Shown in pieces: positions 12,201 through 23,897 of a stretch of 64,000 bases of DNA. The notes under the pieces are model-generated. The model was given only the letters and a program-made list of their open reading frames with translations, was not told where the DNA came from and did not search any database. Numbering within the stretch: the stretch's first letter is position 1; the number at the start of each line of letters is the position of its first letter. The DNA comes from Pipra filicauda (lineage: Eukaryota > Chordata > Aves > Passeriformes > Pipridae): positions 2,823,501 to 2,887,500 of the forward strand of contig NW_024104520.1 in NCBI RefSeq assembly GCF_003945595.2, given 5' to 3'. Both the position numbers and the translations under genes were made by a program.

Positions 12201-14729
12201 CATAAATTAAAAATTACTCCCATAAATCTTGTGGTCATTAGTATTGTAGTAGTGATTAGTAAAATCCAAACCTCTTTTGATGGTTTAAGAAACAGGATAT
12301 AGTAATAGTTACATAAAAAAATTGATCCATAAATTAAGATTTTTAATTATTTCAGATATGATTAATTCTTTTTAAAGTACTGTATTTAAAATCCTGTTTC
12401 TTTTAATAGAGAAAGTTTTGGCTTATTATTTACAAGGTACCACCAACAGCAATAATAAATTATAACCAGTCACACACTTGCTAATGAAATGTTTAGACAC
12501 CCATTGTTTAACTAAAAAGACTTAAGAATAATACTTTTGAAAGCTAAAGAATTGGTTTTCTGTAAAAAAAAATGTGTTTCAGTTTTTAAAAACTGGACTG
12601 TAAAAGTTTAAAATGTTACATATTTAGTAGCCTTTCAACCAAGAATGATAACTGAGTGATTGAGAAGTTGCAGTTCATTGTATGAGAAATGGCATTTCAG
12701 TCTTTGAGAACTGAATAGAACTCATTATAATTATATTCTAGATTTTTAATTCTTGATTTATTGTATCTGCAAATATATTTCTACCTGAATGATAATTTTT
12801 GCAATTTATCCATTAAACTAATTTTTTATTCTGGTAGCTTTAGTCCATATTGGTAATATTAATACTTTTATAATAATAGGAAAAACAATTCTTTTGAAAG
12901 CAAAATGAATATTTTTCATAAGTATGATCTTTTGATAGAAATACTTGCATTTCTATATATTTCTGAAGAAAATTTGTATTGTAAACCATTGTTTTCTTCA
13001 AAAATTTGCAGATTGCATAAACAAACTACATTAGTGTTGTAGTTCTTACTGAAAGTGAAAATTTTGACCCACTGGCTCTATCATTCTGGCTCATATAATA
13101 CCATAACATCAAAACACTGTAAATGGTTATTTGAATGCTGCCTGTATCATATACTAAATTTTGTTTAAGCTTCACTGCCTCATAACAGCATCCAACAGCA
13201 AGTGGAGCTCTAAGACAGGTTGGAGTAAGCTGAGAAATTCTTGAGAGAAGGTTAGAAATACTGTCAGGAAAAGATAGAGTTTGGGGAAAAGATTTGGAAT
13301 GGGGGAGGGACATAGCTGTTATTCACTATAAGTGAGGCAGCCAGAAGTGTTTACAAAGTACATGAAAAAGACAAAAAAAATGTAGGAGATTATGAGAAAC
13401 AGCCAAGTGACTAAATAGAAATGGTCGAAGCACTGTTAAAAAAATCAAGCTTACATCTCAAGAGGAATGTGCCAAATAGCTAAGAAAATCTCTTAGATAT
13501 GATAAAGTGTGTAGAGAGTGGTTGAAATAAATAGTAAATCAGATGTAGATTGATCTATCTAGGATATAATAGCGCCTGTGAATTACAAATATAGTTTATG
13601 TTCAAGTAAGTATGAGAAAAGGGCTTTATGAAGGGATGTTATACTGTTTTTCACTGAAAGACATGAAGATTGAAATAAGTAATTTTCTCAATACAGAAAT
13701 AGTCTTGAACTAGTCCATTTTCCCAGAATTCTTTGTATTAAGCTCAAGATGGTAATTCTGACCCAAATCAGGAAAAGTCTGTGATCCCGAAAGCAATAAA
13801 TTTGTAATATTAATTATCATTGCCATCAAGGTTCGGATTGACAGATTTTAAGGACACTTTCTGTTCTTTAGATCTGTATCTAGCATATAGATAAATGAAT
13901 AGTAGGGTATTGTGAAATACTGATTATACAAAATTATTTGACATATACTGATTTTGAATTAATTTTGCTCATCCAGCAGAAGAAGCTTTATTTCTAGCCA
14001 CTGTAACCTGTATTGTAGGTTGTAGCATGCACTCCTTTCCTGATCAAAGACTGCTTTGTTCACAAAGACCACATACTTGTGCATATGAGAAATATGCAAG
14101 TAGAGACATTTGTTATATGACTGTATTGGTAGACAAGATTTGTTATTGCAATGTATTATTTTAGATATACTCTGGATGCAAGAAACATTCGTTTTTAAAT
14201 CAAGTGAGACAATGGATAGCTACACCAAAACCAGAAAGGAATATATAGCTCTATCCTGTCTCAGTACTTGGATCATCAATTAATCCTGATAATGTACATT
14301 TACACTGCAGATGGCTTTGTTACTAGCTTGTAATAGTGGAAACTTCTGTGTGTGATGCAGCTTAAACGTACTGAATTGAAAACCTAGGAGTCCTTTTCAT
14401 AAAGATTGGTAAAATTAATTAAAGATTGAGAAACCAATCAATATACAGAACTCAAGTTGTTAGTATTCTGAAAAGGTTTAGTACATCTTGCTCCAGACCT
14501 TTTCTTTAACTCCTGCACTCAGCTCAGGTTGAAAGGATGTCTTTGTTCTCATTCAGACTTCATAGCCCAAGTCAAACAGACCAAGATCTTTACATTTTCT
14601 TTGTGCTAGATTAATTCCAAATAATACTTTTTTTTTCCTTCTCAAAACACAGTACATTAGTAGTATTATCAAATTTATTGGAAATCATGTGGAATGGATC
14701 ATATCACGTCATTGATCTTAAACTACCCT
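5747..14729. other. 9-kb AT-rich stretch, no gene recognised
   Basis: No protein family, RNA gene or transposon was recognised. It holds an (AT)n tract at 6228-6262, several A/T homopolymer runs and scattered open frames under 100 codons (for example 6675-6905, 9928-10227, 13026-13313) with no domain or splice support. Parts of 9240-9720 have high sequence complexity and could be conserved non-coding sequence, but only an alignment can show that. Confidence 0.5.
6228..6262. repeat. (AT)n microsatellite
   Basis: Alternating TA for about 35 bp with one interruption (a TTT at about 6249-6251). A short A-run precedes it. Confidence 0.9.
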
Positions 14730-14865
14730 GAGACTATCTCATTTGGTTAGATCATGGTGCTAATAATACCAAGGTTGTGGATTTGATCCCTGTATGGGTC
14801 ATTTACTTAAGAATTGGAATTGGCGATCCTTGTGGCTCCTTTCCAACTCAGAATATTCTGTGTAA
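14730..14865 (+). mobile_element. tRNA-Ile-derived SINE with CR1-like tail (TguSINE1-like)
   Basis: The head resembles tRNA-Ile(AAT): a decayed A box 'tatctcatttggttaga' (compare TAGCTCAGTTGG), an anticodon-loop region 'gctaataataccaagg', a B box 'ggatttgatccc' (compare GGTTCGATCCC) and an acceptor-end remnant 'tgtatgggtca'. It is followed by 'agaattggaattgg.gatccttgtgg.tcctttccaactcagaatattctgtg', the same tail found at CR1 3' ends in this window. A tRNA head with a CR1 tail implies transcription by RNA polymerase III and mobilisation by a CR1 LINE. The copy is diverged; its promoter boxes are mutated and the terminal repeat is worn away. It is not a functional tRNA gene. Confidence 0.8.
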
Positions 14866-15910
14866 TAGAAGTGTTCACTGAATAAAGACAGGTATTCTGA
14901 AAGAAATCAGACTAAATTAATGTGAGTTGTTAAATATTTTTCCAGTGTATTCGGTAGTCTTTTCTACAAAGATCTATCAGATCATGAATTATTTCAGTGA
15001 AAATTTTTTAGCCCAAATGTATATTATTAGAATATTTACTAACCTTACCCCTGCAGCTGAAAAGATTATGAAAAATGTACTGAAATTAGTTGAACATACT
15101 ACTATGCTAATGACCAATCTTACCCTTCTTAAAATGTTTATGCTTCTATTTATATTAAAGGAAATTATTTTTTTGTCCAAGAAAATTATTCTTTTTGTTT
15201 GGTATCTTAAAATTACATAACGTTATTTTTATTCTTTCTTGTCTATGAATATTCAGTTTTGGCAAAGTGAGAATTCAAATTTGATTCGAAAGTAAAGTCG
15301 CAGGTAATGAACAACAAGAACAAATAACAAATCTTAATCAAAATTAATTTGTCTCACGTTCAAGTCAAACATTTATTTAAGGAAACCCAACATGCTCTGC
15401 AAAGTATTATGTACAGTGCTATTTAAAGAGGAAGGAATGTTCTGTCAAAAGGCAGGAATGACTGTACAGTGAAGGTGAGAGTTTGTTTTAAGCTGTGGGA
15501 ATTATTAAGCAGAAAAGACTAGCACTAATCTTACAGTACAGAAGTGTGAGTGGGGAAGCAGGATCAAAAGATTCAATAAGATTATTTTTTCCCCCAAAGT
15601 AACCTGTTATATAGAAATATATCTATAATTTTATATAGGAGGGTATACAAATTTCTTACAGTTAAACAGGAATAGAACATTTTGAACTAATATTTCTAGC
15701 TACTAGAGTTTCTTTGCTACTAGTAGTTTGTGACAGATACTATGGATTGTGACATAAGGAAAATGTTTAGGGTGAGGTTATCTGAAATTTTATTGCATAT
15801 TTAGAATGTACATACTGCAAAAAATAATTAGATCCATGCCAATTTTTACCTTGTGAGAATGTTCCAGTGAATCCCAGTTCAGAATGATCAAATATATCTG
15901 TGATATAGCC

Positions 15911-16015
15911 ATCACAGAATATACCAAGTTGGAAGGGACCCACAAGGATCATCGAGTCCAACTCCTGACTCTGTTCATGACCCTCCCAGAGAGTTACACC
16001 ATGTGCCCAAGATAC
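15911..16015 (-). mobile_element. CR1 LINE 3' end fragment (inverted)
   Basis: Reads on the minus strand. It begins 'cacagaat', continues 'gttggaagggacccacaaggatcatcgagtccaactcctg' (the complement of the CR1 tail), then 'gttcatgaccctcccagagagttacaccatgtgccc' from the CR1 3' UTR. Only about 105 bp remain, strongly 5'-truncated as is usual for CR1. Some neighbouring open frame (15767-16036, minus) is derived from it. Confidence 0.85.
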
Positions 16016-17177
16016 TAGGGATGATGCTCTAGTCACAATATATTGCCTTGATACAATAAAATAATCTGTGAGGCATCTCTAGGAAAATGCTTAGTGATCC
16101 AAGGTATCAATTAATAAAGATCTTACAATCTACTCTACAGGTCTGACTTATCACAGAGTTAAATTTGGTCTTCATGAAGCTGTAATGATTGTATCAAAAG
16201 CATTCTCCTAGACCAGGGTTGCTTGTTTTGATTGATCATATTCTTTAATTTATTTATTTTTTTTCTGCAGGGGTGTTTTGTTATCATTTTGCTGTCTCTA
16301 TTGAGAATACAGAAAAGACAAAAATTCATGAAAATTCGAGGTGATATTTTGATTGAACAAGATTTTGGAATAGGTGAGGTTTTACTTTACTTTCTCCTTG
16401 TTTCCTAATCATAGGAAATTTTCTTATAAATAGAAGTGGTAATAAGTGTAATTAATCAATTTAATAGGGAACTCTCATCACTCTGATATGTTGATTTAAA
16501 AACATTTTCAAAAATCAGAAGACTGAACATTGTTGTTATTAAATGGCAGCAATCTGGTGACTTCATAAATATTTTGTTAATTTATTTTAGATTTCTATTG
16601 ATATCATTCAGCATGTAATTTTATTTCAGAAGGAATACACAAAAGAGGGACTCATATTTTGATGATTTTTTTAATATAGAAAACTGAAAAAATCTAAAAT
16701 AATCGTGGTTAGATGCCCAACCTGACACATCTAAACTTAAATATATAATACATTGAGGTACAGTAACACTGTGACCTGTCCTTCATGGAGGCAGTTAAGA
16801 GCTATGAAAATGACAAATATTTTAGTTATGAAAAATAAACCAAATGTGATAATGTGTGAATTCAATCAAAAATAAGGAAGTTAAAGAGGAATATAGTTGC
16901 CCATGATCTGTGTTACTAGGCTGAACCATGTCTGGTTTTGAAATCACTGCAAAGGTGAGGGAAAAAAACTAAAAGACACTTCGAATTTTCATTTGAGCCT
17001 TTTAAGGTTAATTCAAGATTAATTTAGCCTTTTAATTTCCACAATGTATTAGTGTGCTAATTTTACTAGCCTATTACAAGGTCCAGGTATTTTTTTTATC
17101 ATAGCCTGGTTGTGTTATACAAAACCAAGAGAGAATGATCGGTTATAAAGTTCTATGTATTTTTATGTATACTTTTT
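16016..17177. other. AT-rich stretch containing a candidate exon
   Basis: Apart from the candidate exon at 16271-16373 described separately, nothing is recognisable here. Confidence 0.45.
16271..16373 (+). other. Candidate coding exon (hydrophobic segment)
   Basis: A T-rich tract ending in TTTTTTTTCTGCAG precedes position 16271, and position 16373 is followed by GTGAGGT after AG, so both splice-site consensuses are good. The 103-nt interval is open in the frame that begins at its first base: GCFVIILLSLL (hydrophobic), then a basic patch RIQKRQKFMK, then IRGDILIEQDFGI. That pattern would suit the end of a membrane span with a cytosolic stop-transfer sequence. It ends one base into a codon, compatible in phase with a second candidate exon starting at 17573. 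I do not recognise the protein. In 64 kb of AT-rich DNA such combinations can arise by chance, so this is a lead only. Confidence 0.22.
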
Positions 17178-17464
17178 ACAAGAGCATGTAGTGACAGGAC
17201 AAGAGGTAATGGCTTTAAACAAAAAGAGGGTAAATTTAGATGAGATATTAAGAAGAAATTCTTTGCTGTGAGGGTGGTGAGACACTGAAACCGGTTCCCC
17301 AGAGAAGCTGTGAATGTCCCTTCCTTGGAAGTGTTCAAAGACAGGTTGAACGGGGCTTTGTGCAACCTGGTCTAGTGAAAGATGTCCCTGCCTATGGCAG
17401 GGGGGTTAGAACTAGAAGTCTTTAAGGTGACTTCCTATCCAAACCATTCTATGATGATTCTATA
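17178..17464 (+). mobile_element. CR1 LINE 3' end fragment
   Basis: The 3' terminal part of CR1 on the plus strand: 'agcatgtagtgacaggacaagaggtaatggctttaaac', 'tttagatgagatattaagaagaaattctttgctgtgagggtggtgagac', 'ccccagagaagctgtgaatgtccc' and 'cctgcctatggcaggggggttagaacta', ending 'accattctatgatgattctatat', the typical ATTCTATG tail. 5'-truncated to about 287 bp, with no coding part left. It would lie within the intron between the two + candidate exons if those are real. Confidence 0.9.
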
Positions 17465-17572
17465 TCATAAACTATTTGGCAAATGAAAATATTTTAAAAT
17501 GTAAAAGATAAAAAAATTGTTTGACTGGTCTGCTTTTAACAAATTCCATCATTCTTACTCTCTATTTCTGCA

Positions 17573-17638
17573 GAAATAGTAGAGAATTTGCTCCTTGCCT
17601 TACAGTCTTTAACTGACATAAAATCCCATCATATGTGA
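17573..17638 (+). other. Second candidate exon, or terminal coding piece
   Basis: It follows a pyrimidine-rich tract ending CTATTTCTGCAG. Taken after two leading bases, the frame reads IVENLLLALQSLTDIKSHHM then TGA. The two leading bases complete the codon left open by the candidate exon at 16271-16373, so the two could be spliced in frame across a 1.2-kb intron. There is no strong donor downstream, only an AT|GTGAAA possibility, so it might be a terminal exon. Protein family not recognised; coding status unproven. Confidence 0.15.
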
Positions 17639-17885
17639 AAGAACTACTTAAAAAAGGTATATATCTTGAAGTTATTTCCTCATATATCTGTGTATGGGGG
17701 GGGGGATTGGGTTTTCTTTTTTTCTTCTTTATTTGAAAGCCTGATACTATTTTATTTTCAAAATAGGATTCATTTAAGAACTGATGAAAAATATATTTTC
17801 ATACTTTCTGCCCCACATAAGTGTCTTATTTTAAGACAAATGCTGAGGCAGAGAGTCCAATAATTGAACTGCCTCCCCTTTTGTT

Positions 17886-18003
17886 AGACCTTGAGTCCAA
17901 CCCCGCAAAGGACCATCCCCAATAGTCACACCATGTACCAGAGAGTACCATCCAAATGCTTCTTGAGCTCTGTCAGGCTTGGTGCTGTGACTCGTTTCCC
18001 CTT
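17886..18003 (-). mobile_element. CR1 LINE 3' UTR fragment (inverted)
   Basis: Matches the CR1 minus-strand 3' UTR: 'cttgagtccaaccccgcaaaggaccatccccaatagtcacaccatgt' and 'catccaaatgcttcttgagctctgtcaggcttggtgctgtgac'. At about 18003 the match to CR1 stops abruptly, where intact CR1 would continue 'cacttccctggggagcctgtt'. The sequence changes to a GC-rich stretch of other origin. Confidence 0.75.
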
Positions 18004-18160
18004 GGCTCCCATGGAAATGGTGCCATGTGAGCCTGGCAGCAGCAGAAACATGGTCAAAGATGGAGGAGGGTTCTGCTTCTGCCTGGCACAAACTGTGGCT
18101 GGTGCTGCCCCCCTCACCCCTGCCAGCTGGGTACGGCGAGAGGTTCATTCTTGAAGGAAC
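18004..18160. other. GC-rich segment of unknown origin joined to CR1
   Basis: About 155 bp of clearly higher GC than the flanks, directly abutting the CR1 fragment. Open on both strands only because it is short and GC-rich. I recognise no family. It could be a co-mobilised transcript piece or part of another repeat. Confidence 0.35.
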
Positions 18161-18260
18161 AGTTCCCTCCTAAACAATGTTGGAAAAAGGGAATAAAATG
18201 CAAAATCTACTTTAACCATGACAAGAAGTAAGCTGTAAAGCAAGAGACACTACTGCAATC

Positions 18261-18410
18261 TAGGTAGCCACAACTGACAGTAGGGTGCTGTTAATGCCAA
18301 GGTTGTGATTTCGATCTCCATGAGGACCATTCACTTGGGAACTGGACTTGATCCTTGTGGGTCCCTTCCAATTCAGAATATTCTGTGATTCTGTGATTCT
18401 GTGAATTCTG
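18261..18410 (+). mobile_element. tRNA-Ile-derived SINE with CR1-like tail (TguSINE1-like)
   Basis: Second SINE copy in the same orientation as the one at 14730. The head is more decayed ('ggtagccacaactgacagtagggtgctgttaatgccaagg' against the tRNA-Ile pattern GGTTAGCTCAGTTGG...GTGGTGCTAATAACGCC), with B-box remnant 'gatttcgatctcc'. The tail is better kept: 'ggacttgatccttgtgggtcccttccaattcagaatattctgtg', followed by three ATTCTGTG-type units, the CR1-style terminal repeat. This supports mobilisation by CR1 machinery. Confidence 0.8.
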
Positions 18411-19445
18411 ACTTTGCTTCACTGGTCTTGAAAAATGCTGGCTTAGGCCTCTCTGCTTTCCAGTAAGAGGTGTTTCTACAGGAACCCCATTCCTTCTGAA
18501 CCTTTTCAGGATTGTTATACCTTCTGCTACATTATACTTTTCCAGTTAGCTCAAGTGATGAGTTCAGGATGCCTCGCATCCTCCAACAAACTTCTTACTT
18601 CCTAACATATGTCAAGGGAGACTCCTCTGGCCAAATCCGTTCTCATGACTGCCAGTTTAGTGGCAGAGTACCTCAATGACTTTTGAGTCTTCTAGCTTTG
18701 AGCAATCCTTGGAGACTAAACTAATAGGCTCATTTAAGATTCCTGTTAAATACATATAACTTACCTCAAAAAGTCCTTACTACCAGTCAGAATAATGAGG
18801 AAATTGGAGACTAATTTTTATTTAGTCATAGGTACTGCTAAGGAAATTGTTACTAGATTACAAAATAGAAATATATGCAGACAGAATAGTATGGTCTGTG
18901 TAGGAAAGTAGCTGATAGAAAGTATTATTTGTGATGTTAGAACCGGGTTGTGCATATATGTCATGTACCTAGTCAGAGTCTTCCTACTTAAAAATAGTTT
19001 CTTAGGGCATTATTCCAGACCAGAGTTTTTTTCCATGATGGAGCTGTTGTCAGTCTCTGAAAATATTCCTAGTCTGTCATGGAGATTTGCCTCCTTTTGG
19101 GTACTGTCAACACAGCTAGTTGCAAAACCACGTTGTAATATTCCATAGAATGTAAATACCACCTCTTCCTATTCTCAATTTAGAGTTATTTTTAAACTGA
19201 ATCAGTGCAGTGATTTTATTGATCAAGCAGACTTCCAAAAAGATATTATGCACGGAGGGCAGTGAAGTTAGAGATGTGAGTAAAAGTCACTGGGAATGAA
19301 ACGGCTGAGAACTTTTAAAAAAGGACAACTAACTCATTAAAGACAACATATTGATAAATAAACATTCAGAAATATCTTTATTTTTTTACTCTTTGAAAGG
19401 CTACTGAATGCAAGCGTACTTCTGTATCTTTCCCTCTGCTTTCCT
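18411..19445. other. AT-rich stretch, no gene recognised
   Basis: Nothing recognisable was found. A 66-codon open frame at 18948-19148 has no supporting features. Confidence 0.45.
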
Positions 19446-19660
19446 CTGCACAGGTGGAGTGCAGTGTCTAGTCCTGGGTTCCCCAATGCGAGAAAGACAC
19501 AGATGTACTGGAGCAAGTCCAGTACAGGACCATAAATATGATTAAGGGTCTGGAGCACCTTTCATAAGAGGAAAGACTGGAAGAGGTGGAACTGTTCAAC
19601 CTGAAAATAGTAGTCTCAGGGAGAATCCTATCAATGTGTTCAATTCATTGAAGCGAGAGA
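19446..19660 (+). mobile_element. CR1 LINE fragment (ORF2 end / 3' UTR start)
   Basis: Decayed plus-strand CR1: 'tgcacaggtggagtgcagtgtctagtcctgggttccccaatgcgagaaagacacagatgtactggagcaagtcca', then 'attaagggtctggagcacctttcataagaggaaagactggaagag' and 'ctgttcaacctgaaaatag'. These match the CR1 segment coding 'LEC..QFWVPQYQKD..LLERVQ' and what follows. Truncated at both ends, with multiple indels. The terminal 3' repeat is absent. Confidence 0.75.
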
Positions 19661-20811
19661 GTTTTCATTGCAACTATAGGCAAATTTAACCATTGGTTTA
19701 TGCAAGAGGAGAAATAAACCCAAGCACTAAAAACCTAATTCTTTATGTGTTTCCTACCTACAATAGTAAATGAAGTATGGTGAAGTGGTTTCAGTTTTCA
19801 GGTTTTATAGTTTTTATTTTTATATGTTACATATTTATGACAATTGCACGTTTTTATCCCAAATTGCAACTGGTTAGTATGAATGTTAGCTTTTTCAATG
19901 TTATTATTGGGAATTTAAAAAATTTTATGCATTTTCTACCTGTATACCTAATTGAAGTGTCTCATGAGAGAATAGTAAATCAGTGTTTTATCCAGTGGGA
20001 TGTGTAACCAAACAAGAACAAGCAGTTCTATTATAGTTAAGTGACTCATAGTCTAAACTGCCACTATCTGTTTACTACAATATTATTGACCTCATATACT
20101 TTGACTGTGTCCCTAACTTTTAGATTATAAAAAAAAGAATAATTAGAGTGAAGAAACATGTTTATTTTAACAATGAAATCCACCTCAGATACACATGTAT
20201 TAAACATTTTGCACCTGAATCTAAGCCTTGTTAGCATAAATTTTATTAAGTGCTCTTCTGCTTTCGTACCAAAGAGAGGCAGAACACATTTCAGATATAG
20301 TAGGAAGTTTGTATTTCCAATTCATAATAAATAATAAAAATGCTGAAAATAAGCAACTCTGCAATGAACAACTGGAAAAAAATATATAGCACTGATAAAA
20401 AAATTGAGAACAATTATGACAGGCTTTTCATATACAAGTTCATGCTTCCACATCAGAAAAGATCAAGAAATATTAAAGAAACAGGCCTTAACATCAGTGA
20501 ACAAAAGCAATCAAAAGACTTAGTTAGTAAACTTATTTTAGTGGGATGGTTTTGTTTGTTTGTTTGCTTTATAAGAGCTGTGTTTTTTTTTCCAGTCTCC
20601 TGAAAATTAATGGCAGATTGTTTCTAAGATACAATTACTGACTGCGTGGACAACTAACCAAATTTGACAGTGCTTTGTACCACTTTTCAGTCACTTGTCA
20701 GTGTTGGGTTTTTTGTTTATCTTTTCTGTGAGTGTATACTTCAGTTTTCCTAAAGTTTGTGTTATGAATAAAATTTGGCACCGTTTGAAGACAATTTCTT
20801 GAATTCAATCA
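19661..20811. other. AT-rich stretch, no gene recognised
   Basis: Two open frames (19777-20007 and 20340-20603) show neither domain resemblance nor splice context. No repeats recognised. Confidence 0.45.
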
Positions 20812-21016
20812 AAGGCAGCAGGAGACCCGCATTCATGAGCAAGGAGCTCCTGGCTGAACTCAGATGAAGGAAGGAAGATATAAAAGCTGGAAGCAGGGGC
20901 AGGTGACCCAGGAGAAGTATTAGAGATGCTGTCCAGTCCTGTGGGGCTGGGGTTAAAAAAGCCAAGGCTAACCTGAAATTAAATCTGGTAGAAAAGACAA
21001 CGAACAGGATTCTACA
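20812..21016 (+). mobile_element. CR1 LINE ORF2 fragment (linker between endonuclease and RT)
   Basis: Conceptual translation of 'aggagacccgcattcatgagcaaggagctcctggctgaac' gives RRPAFMSKELLAEL, and the next frame gives YKSWKQGQVTQEKY, matching the CR1 ORF2 linker RRP.WLNKELL.EL and Y..WK.GQ.T.EEY. 'gttaaaaaagccaaggctaacctg...ggattctacaaa' corresponds to VRKAKA.LEL...KGFYK. Several stops and a frameshift. This is a piece from the middle of the element with no 3' end, so it is an eroded or rearranged copy, not a simple 5' truncation. Confidence 0.7.
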
Positions 21017-21569
21017 AATAAGTATGATTTGAATATGCAATTTTATTAAAATAATTGAAAAGCTGGGGGAAGAAAGGTCCTGACAACAATATTATTCTGA
21101 GGGCTTAACTGTATCCTTTCTTCTTTCCATCTTATTTTCTAATTGCCTTAAACAAATTACCTCTGCGTTGTTCCTGAATTATGTTCCTGAATTATTCCCA
21201 ATGCTTGCCAATGCTGCTAAGAATCTCACTAGAACTGAACTGGGTTTTCAAAAGACTTTTAAAAGTGAAGAAGGAATGTTGTCCTGCAGTATAAACTCAG
21301 AGAGGATAGGTTTTGATTGAAAGATATCATCTAGAGGTGTATCAAATGGAGATATTATCATGTATATGACACTGTGTTGTGTATACACTGAGAAAAAATA
21401 GTAGTCACTTCAATTTAGGAAGGCCTGATAATTTAAAAACCACAAAGTAATGTCATTTCACAGTTGTGATAAACTCCATTTTTACTGAATGCAGAAAAGA
21501 TCTAGACAAAAACATGAAATAAGATGAACAGGTAGCCAAAACTTAGAAGGAATATTATTTCTTTAGTTT
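21017..21569. other. AT-rich stretch, nothing recognised
   Basis: No open frame, repeat or RNA gene could be supported. Confidence 0.4.
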
Positions 21570-21836
21570 ATAGAATCATAGGCTAACGTGTATTTTAAGG
21601 GAGCTGGGGTCATCTAATCTAACCTCCTCCTCAGATTGGGTTTAGGTGCAGCACGTTGCTCAGGGCCTTGTCTGGGTGCGTTCTGAGCACCTCCAGAAAT
21701 GGAGATCCCAAAACCTCCCACAGCTTTTTTGAGCAGCCTGTTCTAGTGTTTGATCATTATCAGGGAGAAAAAGTTTCATCAGAGAAATTCTTCTGGTGCC
21801 TGTTGATCCTTTGTAATATGTTCATGTCCCGGACTT
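21570..21836 (-). mobile_element. CR1 LINE 3' end fragment (inverted)
   Basis: Starts 'tagaatcatag', then 'ggggtcatctaatctaacctcctcctcag', 'gttgctcagggccttgtctgggtgcgttctgagcacctccagaaatggagatcccaaaacctcc', 'cagcctgttctagtgtttgatcat' and 'aaattcttctggtgcc', all in the order of a minus-strand CR1 3' UTR. Diverged and 5'-truncated. Confidence 0.8.
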
Positions 21837-23897
21837 CAAGAGTGCTGGGAAATCCAAACAGGTTCTAGTAACAGAAAAGGAAGCTTGGTCTGATCTGTAG
21901 CCTTCTTGTAAGTGTACACTTGTGTAAGCAGAGGAGAGAGAGCAGGAAGGAAGAGGCAGAAGAGAATGATGTTGGTGAAGAGGAAATGGTAGAATTTAGC
22001 AGGATTCAAATATATCTGAAAACATATCATGGTTTATTCCTCTGGTAACCCTACAAAAACATAACTGTACTTTTGAATAATCACTTTATTATTTCAGGAA
22101 ACAAGACTGTTTTTTTTTAAAAACTTCAAGAGAGAGCTGGTTGTTTGTTTTTTCACTATTAATTATAAATATAAGATGAAACTTCATTGTAGTCAATACA
22201 CCAAGAACATTGTAATGTTTGCTCAGTTCTGTATACTTTTTCACATAGGTCAGTACATTAAAGTGAAGAATAAGATGTAGAAATGGCCTTTTTTTAGAGG
22301 TTCCACTCCAGAAGCAAGCAGCAAAACATAGTAGCATTCCTCAACAGCAATTTGTTTTATGAGAAAACTTGCATTGATTTTTCTGACAGATATGACTCTC
22401 TCTTTCCATAAAAATCAGTACCATTAGCAAATGTATTGAAGAAGCAAGGCAAAGCATACAAAAGTGTAGACTAAGGTTAGCTTTTCAGTATCTATTGCAT
22501 TTTGATTAAAGTATGGAACTTTTTGTGGCAGGTGATAGAATCTGGGGGTTTTTTAATGGAAAATGTGTACCATATTAATTTGGAATCTCCATTACTAAAA
22601 CAGACTGTTGCCGATCTTATTAATTTAATATATTCTGAATGGTAAAATGAAAATTCTTCTGCTGACATGTAAACTTTTGATACCTAAAATACAAAGCTTA
22701 AATAGAACAGTATAGTTAAGCAATATCTGCAGAACTTGCAACTTTCAAGACTCAAATTTTAAACACTTACAAAACAGAAATATTTTGTTAAGAAAATAAA
22801 ATGAGAAATATTTTTGTTCCAGATTAAAAATTTTGTTTTCTAGACATAAAATATTTTTAATCCATTCAGTAAGATATTTGACTGCATGTACCTTTTACCA
22901 TATAATTTCAAATATTTTGTCTGCTTTTCCATTCTCTCCTGACTTATGTTTTCTAGTGAAAAATACTCATGATGACATCTGTTTTCCAGTATATAATATG
23001 ATCATAAATGTATGTGTATATAAATATAGTTTAGCCATGAATAGTGAAAGGAAAAAGAGATCTAGAGTTTAAACTGTAATCAACAAGATTTTTTCAGTAC
23101 TCTTTCAAGGGAAAATTAGGCTAATACTGAAAATTATTTAACTTAAATTTTCACTTCAACAAATGGATATTGATTGGTTTTGTTTGGGTAATACTAAAAT
23201 ACTTTCTAATGAAAAAGTTTTCACAATAAAATGTTTGCACATTTCTCATGTTACTTCCATAATTGCAATAATTTGTCCCCTTAATGTGTATAAATGTGAA
23301 TAAAAATGTTAAAATGTTTTCTAAGTGACAGAGACTTTTTTACTAATTTCACTATTAAATATTGCCTAATGGATTGGGTTGGGTGGATTTTGATACACGT
23401 ATAGCTTTTTATAATTTATTTTCCATCATTATGTGAAGAAAGGTTTTATGCAGCAAAAGTGTGGAAGCTAATTCTAACATAGCCTCCAGAAATATTTCAT
23501 AAGGTTTACAGAAGGGTCAAAATTCAGATTAAGATGCTTGATCAAGGAACTGAAAAAAAAATTTTCTGAAATTTCATGTGCATATGGTACTGTAGAGCAG
23601 CCTTGTGGAATTTTTTGTCATATTCACATATTTGAGTATGTTGAAATAGCAAGGCACACAGGTAATTTTACTGTAGCTTCTTATTCATATGAACACTGAA
23701 TTTTAGAGCAACTGAATTTCACAGCAGCACTTAGAGAAGAATGCCTGTGATTTTTCTATAGTAATTTCTGGACCATTATTTTGAAAATAATGCATTTCTG
23801 CCTGTAGACCTAAAGCGATTCCCAGTTAAATTCAGTTGAAGGATCTGCAACCAACACAACGTGGATTTTTTATTTTTTTAGTTCTCTTGAGCAAAGA
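21837..23897. other. AT-rich stretch, no gene recognised
   Basis: Open frames of 60-82 codons on either strand have no family resemblance. No repeat recognised. Confidence 0.45.

Noticed and set aside
14730..14806. tRNA-Ile gene
   Set aside because: Both promoter boxes and stems are mutated and the sequence runs straight into a CR1-like tail, so it is a SINE head.
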